Positions 33,700-44,182 of a stretch of DNA of 64,000 nucleotides are shown here, one piece after another. The translations under genes and the position numbers were made by a program. The stretch's first letter is position 1. Each line of letters opens with the position of its first letter. Where the stretch lies: the NCBI GenBank assembly GCA_016748015.1, contig JAAOMT010000094.1, forward strand, positions 190,520 to 254,519, read 5' to 3'. This DNA comes from Geosiphon pyriformis. Taxonomy: Eukaryota; Glomeromycota; Glomeromycetes; Archaeosporales; Geosiphonaceae. A model generated the notes under the pieces. That model did no database searches. It was not told the DNA's origin and saw only the letters and a program-made list of their open reading frames with translations.

Positions 33700-34898
33700 C
33701 CAGAAAAGAGACAATACTATTTAATATGCATTCAGACCCAACCACAGAACACTTTCATAAAGAAGCAACCATAGAAAAAACCAGAAAAAGATACTATTAG
33801 CCATTAATTTATCCAGACATTATCCAATATGTTCAAAATTGTGATGCTTGTTAGAGAAAAAGAGGAACAAAATCCAGTAAACCATTAAGACCAATCAAAG
33901 TAAGACAACTATTTGATCGTATTGGAATCAATTTAGTTGGACCATTAACAATCACCAACAGAGGCAACAAATATATTGCAATAGCCATAGACTATCTCAC
34001 TAAATGGCCAGAAGCAAAAGCAATTCAAAGAGCAGATGCAGAATCCATTGCCAAATTTGTTCATCAAGATTTGATTTGTCGACATGGATGTCCAAAAAAA
34101 CTATTATCAGACCAAGAAACCCACTTTGTAAATAAAACATTAGCAGAATTAAGCCAGAGATTCGGAATTAAGAGACCACTATTATCACCATATCATCCAC
34201 AAACAAATGGTTTAGTTGAAAAATTTAATAGAACATTGTGTGAAGCAATTGCCAAACTCAGCCAAGAAAACCAGGACGAATGAGATTTGTTCATATCATC
34301 AGTACTATTTGCTTATTAGACAATGAAGCAAGATACTACACAAGCAACACCATTTAAATTAGTATATAATAGAACAGCAATAATACCAATTGAGATAGGA
34401 GTTAACACATATTCAACTGAACCAATAACAGAAGAAAATTTCCAAGAAACATTGTTAAGAAGAACATATGAGTTAATGGAAACATTGGAAAACAAACAAA
34501 AAAGAGCAGCTAATAACATACAAAAGTTACAAGAGAAACAAAAAGAAAGACATGATAATTAGTTACCAGACAAACCAGTTGAATTTAAGATTGGAGACAA
34601 AGTACTCTTATATCATACCAAAATGGAAAAACAATGGAGTGGAAAATTTGACCCCAAATGGAATAGATCATTTCACATAGAAGAAATTCTAAGGAATGGA
34701 GCTTACAAATTAAGACTGGATAACAAAATTTTAATCAAAGCAGCACATAAAGATCAACTGAAATTATACCACAACATTACACCATCATTTACCAGTAATA
34801 TTCCACAATTAGGAGTACAGAGAATATTAGTCCAACCAGATAAGATTTCACAAGATCTGAAACCAATCATCATCATCAATAACAACACATCTAATTAA
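33700..34898 (+). pseudogene. G2 integrase with GPY/F region
   Basis: The N-terminal zinc site is recognisable (HFHKEAT; NCDAC). In the core, the first catalytic Asp reads Asn (RIGINLVGPL); the second is kept in LLSDQETHF and the Glu in NGLVEKFNRTL. A GPY/F-like C-terminal region follows (VEFKIGDKVLLYH, then FHIEEILRNGAYKLRL). Stops occur at 34283, 34318 and 34561. The protein inserts the cDNA in intact relatives. No chromodomain was recognised. Confidence 0.82.
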
Positions 34899-34911
34899 TT
34901 GACAAAAAGAA

Positions 34912-35450
34912 TATATAAAGACATAGTCGATACGACAGAAGAGATCAGAAAAATGAAAATCACTGACAATATCCACTCGTTAGCACAACAACTCTTCCAG
35001 TTAATTTAACACCAAAAAATGGAAATTACAATCAATCAACAAACAATTTGTTACAAAAATACGTCAAAAGCTCTACCATATAAGATACAGAGAAAATTCA
35101 AAAATATGGTTGACAAAATAATCACCAAAGTAAAATTGGCCATAAAAGAACAACAAATAGTCGGATTACAACAAGAATTAACCAGAGAAATCTGGAATTG
35201 GTGGACACAACAATTAGAACATTTTGTGAGAAAAAACAACTTATCCACACAAGCCCGAGCCATATTCCAAATACACACAGCATTTCAGGATTGACCAGAA
35301 ATCTTACTCAACAAAACAATAGATACAATTACCAGTAATCAATTAGGAAAGATCACCAATGCTCAATTTGAAGAATTACAGACTCAAATAGCACAAGTAA
35401 TTCTCGAAAATGAAATTTAGGAAATACTTCAAGAAGAGGATTAACAGAAT
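34912..35450 (+). pseudogene. extra 3' ORF of the G2 family, unknown function
   Basis: After a stop at 34897 the same frame continues for about 180 codons: an amphipathic, Gln/Glu-rich, mostly helical protein with LTREIWNWWTQQLEHF and NAQFEELQTQIAQVILENEI. There are stops near 35008, 35292, 35418 and 35442. Equivalent DNA is found in G3 (57950-58620), the chimera (minus, 44183-44830) and G5 (minus, 41901-42660), so it belongs to the family. I recognise no domain; it could be a C-terminal extension of Pol or a separate protein. Confidence 0.6.
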
Positions 35451-35474
35451 TGGATTTCGATAAAGCTCAATATT

Positions 35475-35488
35475 AAAAAGAAAAAATA
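35475..35488 (+). promoter_or_regulatory. putative polypurine tract of G2
   Basis: AAAAAGAAAAAATA directly precedes the 3' LTR, the position of the plus-strand primer in LTR elements. G3 has AAAGAAAAAGATAA at the same place. Confidence 0.55.
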
Positions 35489-35489
35489 A

Positions 35490-36312
35490 TATTACTCATA
35501 GAAATATAGGAAATATATTAGCATAATCATTAGCCAATCAAAAGTAGACATAGTAAAATGTGGAATTCCAAGATTCCTCAAAGGAATTGCAAGATTTCAG
35601 GAATTTTAGAATTCCACACAGAGAATCGTAGGATTCCAGGAATTCCAGGATTCCTGTCATGAAAAATCAAGAAATTGAGAAATTTCAATTATGTATATAT
35701 AGCAAAAGTATTAAAAGCAGAAAAGACAGACTTCTCAGTTTAGATTTAATCTAGACAACTTTTCAAACCACAATAAATAACTATTTGTTATCTCAATTCA
35801 CTTTCACTATTAACACTTCATGTTGATAGTCTTTGATACTTAACTACATTAGAACAATAGCTCTTGATCATGGCTATTGACGAGATACTAACTTGCAATT
35901 ACATTTTGGCCAAATTTTATTTTCTCTTTATTTCTTTTCTTTTATTTTCTTTTTCTCTTCTGTTTCATTTGATTTTATTGTTGTGCACTAATTGATTGAA
36001 AAAAGTGCTAAATTACTGACGTCAAAAATTGCCTGGTAAAAAACTCCTGTGAAAGAGTAGGATATGTACAGTAGATACAGAATACTTACTAGAGGATTGC
36101 CGGCCACCAAGCCAAGAGAAGAATTGACAAAACTGCAGTTTTGGAAAGCTATGAATAAAACTATTACCATTGAATCTCTGTCCATTATACAAAGAACTCA
36201 ACCAAAACCTTCAGATACAAAACCTTCAGATCATCAACAACAAAAATAGCTTTTAAGCACCAAGTTATGAGTTTGTTATTTGATTTGAGACCCCAAGTAA
36301 TTATCTGTAACA
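35490..36312 (+). repeat. 3' LTR of G2
   Basis: It starts TATTACTCATAG (TGTTAC with G to A) and ends ATCTGTAACA. It aligns to the 5' LTR throughout, with scattered transitions and an expansion in the GGAATTCC region (35565-35665). Confidence 0.88.
35565..35665. repeat. GGAATTCC-type short repeats in the G2 LTR
   Basis: Units such as GGAATTCCAAGATTCC, GGAATTGCAAGATT and AGGAATTCCAGGATTCC are repeated, giving many self-complementary AATTCC/GGAATT words. The 5' LTR has fewer units (26462-26520); the inverted solo LTR has its own set near 54640-54775. Confidence 0.65.
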
Positions 36313-36862
36313 GAAACATTGCTTAAGCAAATCAACTGAGAACAGAGTTTGAATTTACCTTTCCTTAGGAAGAGAAATATAACCAGTAATAAAACTCAGA
36401 GCATGAGGATTCTAATATATATCCAATAAATACATTTTCACACCAACTTTGGCATTCGCAATTAAAAAAGAGTTTTATATTAGCAATTATATTCATTATT
36501 TGACCAATATTTAGTATTAGTAAGTGAAAGTTTGACTGATAGTTTTAAAAATGTATTAAAAATCAACTTTTTTGGGACAAATAAATTTGTGTTGAATGCT
36601 TTTCATAATTTAAACATAATTACGCAGAATGGAGATTTGAACCTAGACTTAACATATTATGTTTTAAAAATGCCAATTATAAATAATAATACACCCAACT
36701 CAAGGTAAACAAAACTGTACACAATACAATATATTTCTAACTTCTTAAAGAATATTTATTAGGCTGTCACATGATTAATTTGATAAGCTTTGAAAACATG
36801 ATTACTTAAAAGAAGTATTAGAGAGTTAATAATAGATAATAATTGTAATTTTATTAACAGAT
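36313..36862 (+). other. pogo-like element resumed after G2: no clear gene
   Basis: This AT-rich stretch between the G2 3' LTR and the stop of the minus-strand gene has only short coding-like fragments (for example EQSLNLPFLRKRNITSNKTQ near 36344). A tRNA-like fragment lies at 36622-36708. Confidence 0.4.
36622..36708 (-). pseudogene. possible tRNA fossil or tRNA-derived sequence
   Basis: On the minus strand, GGTTCAAATCTCC (36631-36643) is a near-consensus pol III box B / T arm, and TTGAGTTGGGT about 60 bases upstream resembles box A / D arm. Acceptor and anticodon stems do not pair well, so it is not a functional tRNA as read. Confidence 0.25.
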
Positions 36863-38067
36863 TTACATTTTTTGATGATCTGCTTCTTTACTTGTTACTG
36901 GAATTGGTTTCCAAGTACCTAACAATGTTTTCTTAATTTGTTTTGCTTTAAAAAAGTCTATTTTTTTCATCCATGCAATTTTACTGAATTTTTTCATTTC
37001 TTTGCTTAATATCTATTCATGGCCAATATTACAAAAAACACAATTAGAGACATTTGGATTTACAAACTGTGTCTTTCTTATCTAAACTTGAAATCAATTT
37101 AATTCAGCAATAAAGCTAGGACATGTACGAGACCTGTATATTTTACTTTTAGAAATCTGATGATATTAAAGAGGTTAGTATGTAATCTCTCAAATTTGAT
37201 ACAATTACATGCTGCAATTTTCCAATGCCATTGTGAAAGTGTAGAAGGAATCAATAATTTGAGCATTTTGTTAATTTCTTCAAGTATTACATCATGGCCT
37301 TGATGTTGATTTGAAAGTTTAGATCAAGAAATTACAATTCTTTCTTAAATTAGCTTGCAAACTTCAGGCTTCAATCATAACTATTGTTTTTTATCAGCAA
37401 TTTCAATTAATTGGTAAATAGAATGGTGCCAAGCAGACCAAATTGGTGCAAACATTCATCTAGCCACAAGTTTTAATGAAGACTTATTGAAACAAACTCC
37501 AATGTGAAAGTTAATAATTGCTTGTAAATAAAAAAAGACTTTTTTATACTTTAATCTGAACATGGGATCTGTTTCATTTTGGGCCTATTTTAAGTAATCT
37601 TCAACAGATGGATTTTTCTTAGAAACAACATATGGCCACATTAATTTAGAAACTATTATATGCCTATATATATTACATATTAAATCCCATGACTTATAAT
37701 GATCAGGACATTTTTTAAAAAACTGCAGTTGACTTTTACTCCAATATCTCTGATATTATACAAAGTATTTTATATTGATATTCCAATTGATATAGGTGTT
37801 GCTGTGTTTGGAGGGTTGACAACATGACATTGTGCTATCTTCTACACGATTATACAAGTATGTGGAGGATCAAATTGACAGCTTTCATTATTGATCATCA
37901 GTTGGAAGTAAGAGACAAAAAGTGTTGCAGATGTATTATTGAAATTAGATTTTTTTTTACCAAGAATCTGTCATTTGCACTTAGAATTCTACAGTTGGAT
38001 TAAAATTTTCATTTTTATAATTTGGCTGTTTTTTATAATTTGAGACATCTCATATAACATGAGACAT
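36863..38067 (-). pseudogene. degenerate gene of unknown function, divergent from the pogo transposase
   Basis: On the minus strand a coding-like region of about 400 codons runs from ATG at 38067 (MSHVI, stop, DVSNYKKQPNYKNE) to TAA at 36865. Clear stretches are INNESCQFDPPH, STMSCCQPSKHSNTYINWNI, KSWDLICNIYRHIIVSKLMW, APIWSAWHHSIYQLIEIADK, KLSNQHQGHDVILEEINKML and LLGTWKPIPVTSKEADHQKM. Frameshifts occur near 37118, 37860 and 37980, and stops mostly sit at likely Arg/Trp/Gln sites. I recall similar repeated proteins in arbuscular mycorrhizal fungi but know no function. It begins 104 bp from the transposase start, inside the same terminal repeats. Confidence 0.6.
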
Positions 38068-38171
38068 CTTACATGTCTGATTAAATATAAGGCAAAATGA
38101 TGTTTGAAACATAACAGATACATCAATACATTATAAAAGCAAAATGCAATAAAAAGTGTGTTCTTATTAAC

Positions 38172-39731
38172 ATGTCAAAAAATGCAAACCAAAAGTGAGC
38201 AGCAATCTCCTTGGAGACTAAAAAGGCTCTTTGTTAGTACAAACTAGAGCATCCTGACTACTCAGCAAATAGACTTATCAAAATATTTAATCTAAAGGTT
38301 GACTGCTCCATTGTAACAAAGATACTCGTGAAATCAGACTGATGGATTGAAAAGAATGTATCTGACAACTCTGGTCAATTGACAAAGGACAGGAAAAAAA
38401 TGTTTCCAAAAATAAATGATGCACTAAGAGAATAGATGTTTGGAGCACTAGCTACCAACTGCATTCTTACTGAAAAAATTTTACAAATGAAAGCCCTCAA
38501 GTTTGCTGAAAAGTTTCTGAAAGAAAATAACTTTAAAGCATCAGATAATTGGTTAGAAAAGTTTAAGAAACGTCATAATTTGCACCACATTAAGATGTAT
38601 GATAAAGTAAACAGTGCCTCCTTGGAAATTTTACCAGAGGAACAAAAGAAACTGTGTGAGATTATTAGCAAATATAATCTAAATAATGTTTACAATACTG
38701 ATGAGACAGTATTATTCTTTAGAATACCACCAAATGCAACTTTGGCAACAAGATCTACCTCTGGCACCAAGTGTGATAAGAGTCAAATTACCATATTTCT
38801 TGCTTGTAATGCAACAGGCAGCATCAAGTTGCAGTCTTTAATTATCGGCAAAGCCACAAAGCCATGATGTTTTCGCAATATTAATATGAATGCACTTCTA
38901 ATCACTTATCATTACAATACAAAAGCATGAATGCGAACTGATATTTTTAGTGAATGGCTTAATTTATTAAATAAAGAAATGTGTTGTAAGAAAAAAAAGA
39001 TTTTGCTATTGCTTAATAATACTGGTCCTCATGGTAAAGAACCTTCCATATTATTTAATATTATAATTAAATACCTATTATCCAATACAATATTCTATTT
39101 GCAATCATTAAATGCAGGAATTATTGCATTTTTTAAGGCACAATACCGAAAGTTGTTTCTTTTCCATCTTATTAATCAGTATGATAGCAAGATTCTAATA
39201 TCAACAGTAACATTAAAGGATGCAGTTGACTTTTTAATTAATTCATAGTTAACAGTAACAACAACTACAATCCAAAACTATTGGTGTCATATGGGAATTC
39301 TAAATAATAGTCAAATGTCAGCCCATCTATTAGATATTGAACAAAAACTTTTATAAAAAGTACAAGTTTTTATTGAGCATGTTGATATTAACAAGTTATT
39401 AGCAATAGACTTTATTAATATTGACAAGTTTAAACCATTATTCACTTATGCCTCAGAGGATAAAATTGTGAATCTTATTAACAACAAGTATAGTTGAAAT
39501 TCTAATGCAAATAAAGATTTAGAAAGTAAAAATGAAGATGAACCTTTGCTTTTGCTATCTATACATTAAAGTAAAATTGCACTTGAAGATACATTGTGCT
39601 ATTATAAAGAGCAGTATAGTGAAAAAATTGATTCAGACTTTTTTAAAACTTTGAAAACATTAATTTGTAATACTGTTCTCAAAGTTCAAGAAGAAAAAAA
39701 ACAATTGCAAATAGATAGCTTTTTTAAATAA
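38172..39731 (+). pseudogene. pogo/Tigger-type DDE transposase with ten in-frame stops
   Basis: One frame of 519 codons from ATG 38172 to TAA 39731 contains ten stops and no frameshift. The N-terminal half holds a CENP-B-type helix-turn-helix region (LKFAEKFLKENNFKASDNWL). The DDE_1 core shows VYNTDETVLFF (first Asp intact); LLLLNNTGPH and LQSLNAGIIAFFKAQYR have Asn at the second and third catalytic Asp positions. The extreme C-terminus QLQIDSFFK fits the PCNA-interacting consensus QxxIxxFF, as known in pogo transposase. The family excises and inserts DNA at TA. The stops fit C to T or G to A changes at Arg, Trp and Gln codons. Confidence 0.85.
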
Positions 39732-39859
39732 AATATATATAATTGGTTATTATATTATGCATATAATATATAAATCATGTGATAAAATATTAATCATTTT
39801 TTATAGTCTTATTTCTCTATAGTCACCACAAATGTGCTGACCAAAAAGTGTGATTATAA

Positions 39860-39872
39860 AGAAAGTTCACTA
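39860..39872 (-). repeat. right terminal inverted repeat of the pogo-like element
   Basis: AGAAAGTTCACTA is the inverse of the left end and is followed by TA. Internally TATAATCACAC and GACTATAGAG echo the left-end motifs. Confidence 0.72.
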
Positions 39873-40908
39873 TATTTTGTAAAAAACTACTCTAAAATAT
39901 TTCTTATTATATGTCTTTTATTAAAGCAAAAAATTTTTATATGTTTTTAATTGTCTTTTTAATAAATGTATTTTTGGCTGTTTTTGATTTACAATATTTA
40001 AACTTTTTATATTTTTTTTAATTAATAACAAATATTTGGTAAGATTTATTAATCTTATATTATTTTGAATTAAGTTGCTAACTTTGAAGGTTTTTTATTA
40101 TTAACAACTAACTAAGTTTTAATAAAACAATTAAATTCAAGTTTGTTATCTAAAACTAAACATTTTATTATTTTAACTACTAGCAGTTTTAACTTAAAAA
40201 ACTTTAAAAATTGTCTGTTTTTTGAATAATTAAACTTATTAACTAATGTTTAAAGAAAACCTTATTAGCTAAGTCAATTACTATCTTTTTTAATACTTTT
40301 TATATTAAATTTAAATTACTAGAATTTTTTGTTTTTATAAATTTATTTAGTAATATTAAAAACATAATAGAAGAGTTTTATTTGCATTTTTTATGTTAAA
40401 TTTTTAACAGTTTTTATTAGTCTGATTGTAAATACTTTTTAAATAATTGTTTAAAAAACTTTTTAAACCAACTAAAACCAAAATTATTTTATAATTAATA
40501 TTAAAAAAGCCAAACATGAAATTGATTTTATAATATGTAATTATAAACAACAAATTTTTATTTATTAAAATATAATCAATAATCTTTTTAACTTCTTTAA
40601 AATTGTTTTAAGTAAAAGTCTTAACCAATAAATATCTATTAAAAAAATTAACCAATTTTAAATTCAAACAAAACTTGAAATTTACATTTTTTTTTAATCT
40701 ATTTTTATTGAAATCTCTTTTAAAAATCATAAAAAAGCTGAAATTAATTACTTTAACAATAAAAAAATTAATCTTTAGTACTTAATTAAATTTAGTTTTA
40801 ATAAAAACATTAATATATAAATTTAATATTGTAATTGAAAGCTTATTTCTAAACAAAAAATAAATTAAGATTATTCAATTTGAAATTTCTTTTACTTTTG
40901 AAATATGT
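39873..40908. other. extremely AT-rich DNA with no recognisable content
   Basis: There are no ORFs of note, no LTR ends and no match I can see to the other elements. It may be ancient transposon DNA decayed beyond recognition. Confidence 0.55.
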
Positions 40909-41900
40909 TGTTACAAATAAATTTGACAAAATATATTTATAATGTTTAGTGTTTGTGATTTAATAATAAAAGCAGTATATAAATTAAATAAATTAGCTTT
41001 GATTGTTTTGTGTATTATCAGTTTTTAAAAGTTTTTTTGTTTAAAGTTTTATCTATTAAATTTTTTTGTTATAAAATACAAAAATGTTGTTTTTTTAATT
41101 ACATAACTATTATTGTGTTTTTTTAAGCTAATAAATATAGTTACTAAGGTTTAGTGTTGTTTTTTTACTTTTCTGGTAAGCTAATAAGAGGTTTTTTTAT
41201 TAAACTATTATAAAATCTATTTTCAAACAATTAATTTACAATATTATTACTTTACAAAAAAAAAAAAAAAAAAAAAATTAAAAAAAATAAAGAAAAATTC
41301 AAAAGAAAAAAAAAGAAAAATTAATATTTTGTTAATCACTATGATCAAAAATTATTGATTTGAGTTGTAAAAATTTTTAAAGTGTTTATGTTAATAGTAT
41401 TTGGTCTAAACAAAGATAAAAAAACAACTAATTTGATTTTAATAATCAAAATATTGGAATTATGTACTTGAAATTTAAATAATAAAATTTTATTAAATTG
41501 GTTGAAAAATATATAAGATACAAATTTATTAAGTTAAGATTAAAATATTAAAAGAAAATTAATTTTTGTTTGCACTTTTTTTTTTTATTTGTTAAAATTA
41601 TTTTTTTTATACATTTTTTCTAATTTTATAGAATTGCTTTTAATTGTTTGTTATAGTTAACTATTACTTATTATTTTAGTTATTGCTTTGTTTTTTTATA
41701 CTATAATTAATTATTTTATATTATTATTAATTATTATGTATTATTTTATATTATTGTGTATTATTTTAAGTTATTTTGTATTATTTTGTATTATTTTATA
41801 TTATTTTGTATTATTTTATGTTATCACATTTTTTTTATGTTATTATATAATAATTATGTTTTTTTAATAATTTTAAATTGGTTTTTTTACTCAAGTAATA
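40909..41900 (-). repeat. 3' LTR of minus-strand Ty3 copy G5, heavily decayed
   Basis: The left end TGTTACAAATAA corresponds to the inverted LTR end, and the right end CAAGTAATA is followed by TTATCTTTCTCTTTT, matching the LTR-internal junction of the chimera at 44182. The A-run near 41260-41330 corresponds to the inverted pyrimidine tract seen in other LTRs, and ATCACTATGATCAAAAATTA to its downstream part. Confidence 0.6.
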
Positions 41901-43204
41901 TTATCTTTCTCTTTTAGAATTGAGTTTTTGTAAAATTATATGTATATTTAAAAATTGTTTTTTTAATATAATGTTTAATTATTATGTTAAATATTGCTTT
42001 TTGTAGTTCTTTAAACTAAAAATTTGTTATTTATTTTATATTAATTATTATAATATTTTTTAATAAATTGTTTAATAGTATAATTAAACAATATTTAAAT
42101 GCTAAATATAGTTAGTATATTATCTTATAGTGTAATATCAGATTGTTATTTTTGACAAATTTTTCTTCTTATTTAAAAGCTTTCTGTTGAATATTTTTTT
42201 ATTGTTGTTATATATAATATCTATAGATTTAGTTTTTTGCCAGTTTTAAAAAAACAATATATTAATAAAAATCTTTTTTTTATATTTTGAAGGTTTCTAG
42301 AATCTATTTTTTAATGTTTAGTTTTATAATTAAGTTGTATAAAGCTTTTTTAATTTTTAAATTGTGATTTTTATTGGTGTTATAAATTGTTAAATTGTTT
42401 TAAATAATTGTTGTAAAAGTTTCAGAATTTTATTTAAAAAATTTATATTAAGAGTGTTTTAAGCTTTTTTTCTTTATTTTTTTAGTATTTATATATCTAA
42501 TTTGTATAATTTAAATTTTTGTATGTAAATTATATTCAATTATAATAATTGGTTTCAAATTTTGTAAGATATTTTTAGGTTTGATTAATAATTGAGATAT
42601 AAATAATAACAATTTTTATGTTATATAATAAAATTTTATCTAATTTTTAAGTATAGTTTTTTGAAAATTCATTTTTTTAATTATAGTTTATAAGCTCTAT
42701 TGTTGAGAATTTTATATGTGTAAAATGGTCTATCATACTTTAGATTAAAATTTTCACTTCATTGTTTTTTAACTTTAGTATAATATAATAATACTTAATT
42801 TCTAATTTTAAATCAATTAATTAATTTAATAGATAATTATTATGTTTTTTTTTTGTTGTTCTTAAGAATTACTAATATTGTTAGTTATTATTTTATAATT
42901 GTTTTTCAGTATTTCTATAAGCTAATATGTTTTTTGATATAAAATAACTTCAAAGTTTTTTTTAGTAATTGTTTCTGTTAAAAAAGATAATATTTTTAGT
43001 TTAATAAGCAGTATAATTTTTTTTATAAACTAGTTTAAATAATGTAAATTAATTATTATTTTGTTTTAATATTTAGTATATAAATAATATTGAAAATATA
43101 AATATGTTCTATTTTTGCATATTTTTATAACTTATTTTTGCTAGAGTTTTATATAATATTTGGTTAAATTGTTTTATCAATTCATTTGTTTAAAAATAAT
43201 ATGG
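41901..43204 (-). pseudogene. G5 3' internal region: end of integrase, GPY/F, 3' ORF
   Basis: On the minus strand, 43140-43204 reads PYYF, stop, TNELIKQFNQILYKTL, aligning with PYHPQTNGLVEKFNRTL of G2 integrase. 42680-42900 aligns with the GPY/F region of the chimera (45060-45260). The rest corresponds to the extra 3' ORF. It is cut at 43205 by the LTR of the chimeric element. Confidence 0.6.
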
Positions 43205-44182
43205 TGTTACAGATAATTATTTGAAGCCTTAAAGCAAATAATAAACTCATAATTTGGTATTTAATAGCTGATATTGTTGGTAATATTTAAAGGTCTTAGT
43301 ATTTGAAGGTTATTATGATTGAAAATTTTGATTTGAATCTTTTGTATAATGGACAAAGATTCAAATATTGTTTTCAGTAGCCTCCCAGAATTGCAATTCC
43401 ATCGAATTTCTTTCTTAATGTGATGGTCAGTAATTCTCTTGGTAAGCTATTCTCAATTCTATAAGTGTTTTATTCTTGTTTCACGGGTCTTTTACCAGTC
43501 ACTTTGATGTTAATAACTCCATGTATTACTTTTTAATCAATTAATAAATAATAAACCAAACAAAAAAAATGAAAGAAAATAAAGTAAAAATAAAAGCCAA
43601 GACAAAAAAGAGTTAGTATTCTATTAATAGCTGTGATTAAGAGCTATTGATCCAGTATAGTTAAGTGTTGGATTCTATCAACATAAAGTGTTAATAAAAT
43701 AAAAGTGATGAATATTTTTTAATCAACCAACAATAATATAGATTCAGATGATAATTAATATTTTATTAATATATAATTTGATTTCATTTCAAGTTGTAGA
43801 AAACTACTTTTTAAAGGGAGAAATATTGAATAATTAATTGATTGTAGATATTAATTTTGAGATAAATTCTTAGATGAATTTTGTTTTTTTTGTTTCTAAT
43901 ATTTTTGCAATATATATATATATTTCTTGTTCTATAAGATCTCATATTTTTTTGAGCAATGTGCTCTAATTTATTAACATTGCTTATATTGCTGAACAGT
44001 ATGCTCTAATTTATTAATATTGTTTATATTGCTGAGCAGTGTGCCATAATTCATTAGTAATATATATATTGCTAAGCAATGTATTATAGTTTTCTGATAT
44101 TGTGCTTATATATTAAGTACTATTCTCCTATTGGTCTATTTTTTATTTGTTTTTCCAGCTTTTTTTCTTTGTATAAATAATA
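43205..44182 (-). repeat. G1-type LTR at the 3' end of the chimera
   Basis: The plus strand starts TGTTACAGATAATT and ends TATAAATAATA, the inverse of TGTTACTTATA. It carries the inverted tandem array of GAGCA(A/G)TGTGC-type units (43960-44110). It is followed by TTATCTTCTTC, the inverse of the polypurine region. Confidence 0.75.

Larger units (their letters stand above)
26390..36312 (+). mobile_element. Ty3/gypsy copy G2, complete with both LTRs
   Basis: It has 5' LTR 26390-27156, primer-binding-like site, gag, protease, a long linker with cysteine cluster and dUTPase-like domain, RT, RNase H, integrase with GPY/F region, an extra 3' ORF, a purine-rich tract and 3' LTR 35490-36312. Order (protease, RT, RNase H, integrase) and sequence fit Ty3/gypsy. 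It is the best-preserved of the family here but has many stops and several active-site changes. It lies inside a pogo-like element. Flanks GGAC and GAAA are a weak candidate duplication. At 9.9 kb it is long for the class because of the linker and 3' ORF. Confidence 0.9.
25692..39872 (+). mobile_element. pogo-like DNA transposon, interrupted by Ty3 copy G2
   Basis: The left end TAGTAAACTTTCT (25692-25704) and the inverted right end TAGTGAACTTTCT (39860-39872) are terminal inverted repeats with one mismatch. They are flanked by TA on both sides (25690-25691, 39873-39874), the duplication of the Tc1/mariner/pogo superfamily. Subtracting G2 (26390-36312), the element is about 4.26 kb. It carries a pogo-type transposase (38172-39731), a divergent gene of unknown function (36863-38067, minus) and an unassigned left part. 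The transposase has ten stops, so it is not active. The right flank does not resume G1, so the insertion history is not fully clear. Confidence 0.75.

Noticed and set aside
3547-39731. A non-standard genetic code with TAA/TAG read as Gln
   Set aside because: Stops also replace Trp and Arg (TGG to TAG or TGA, CGA to TGA), and the intact Tcp11 gene uses ordinary codons and a normal TGA stop. Mutational decay explains the pattern better.
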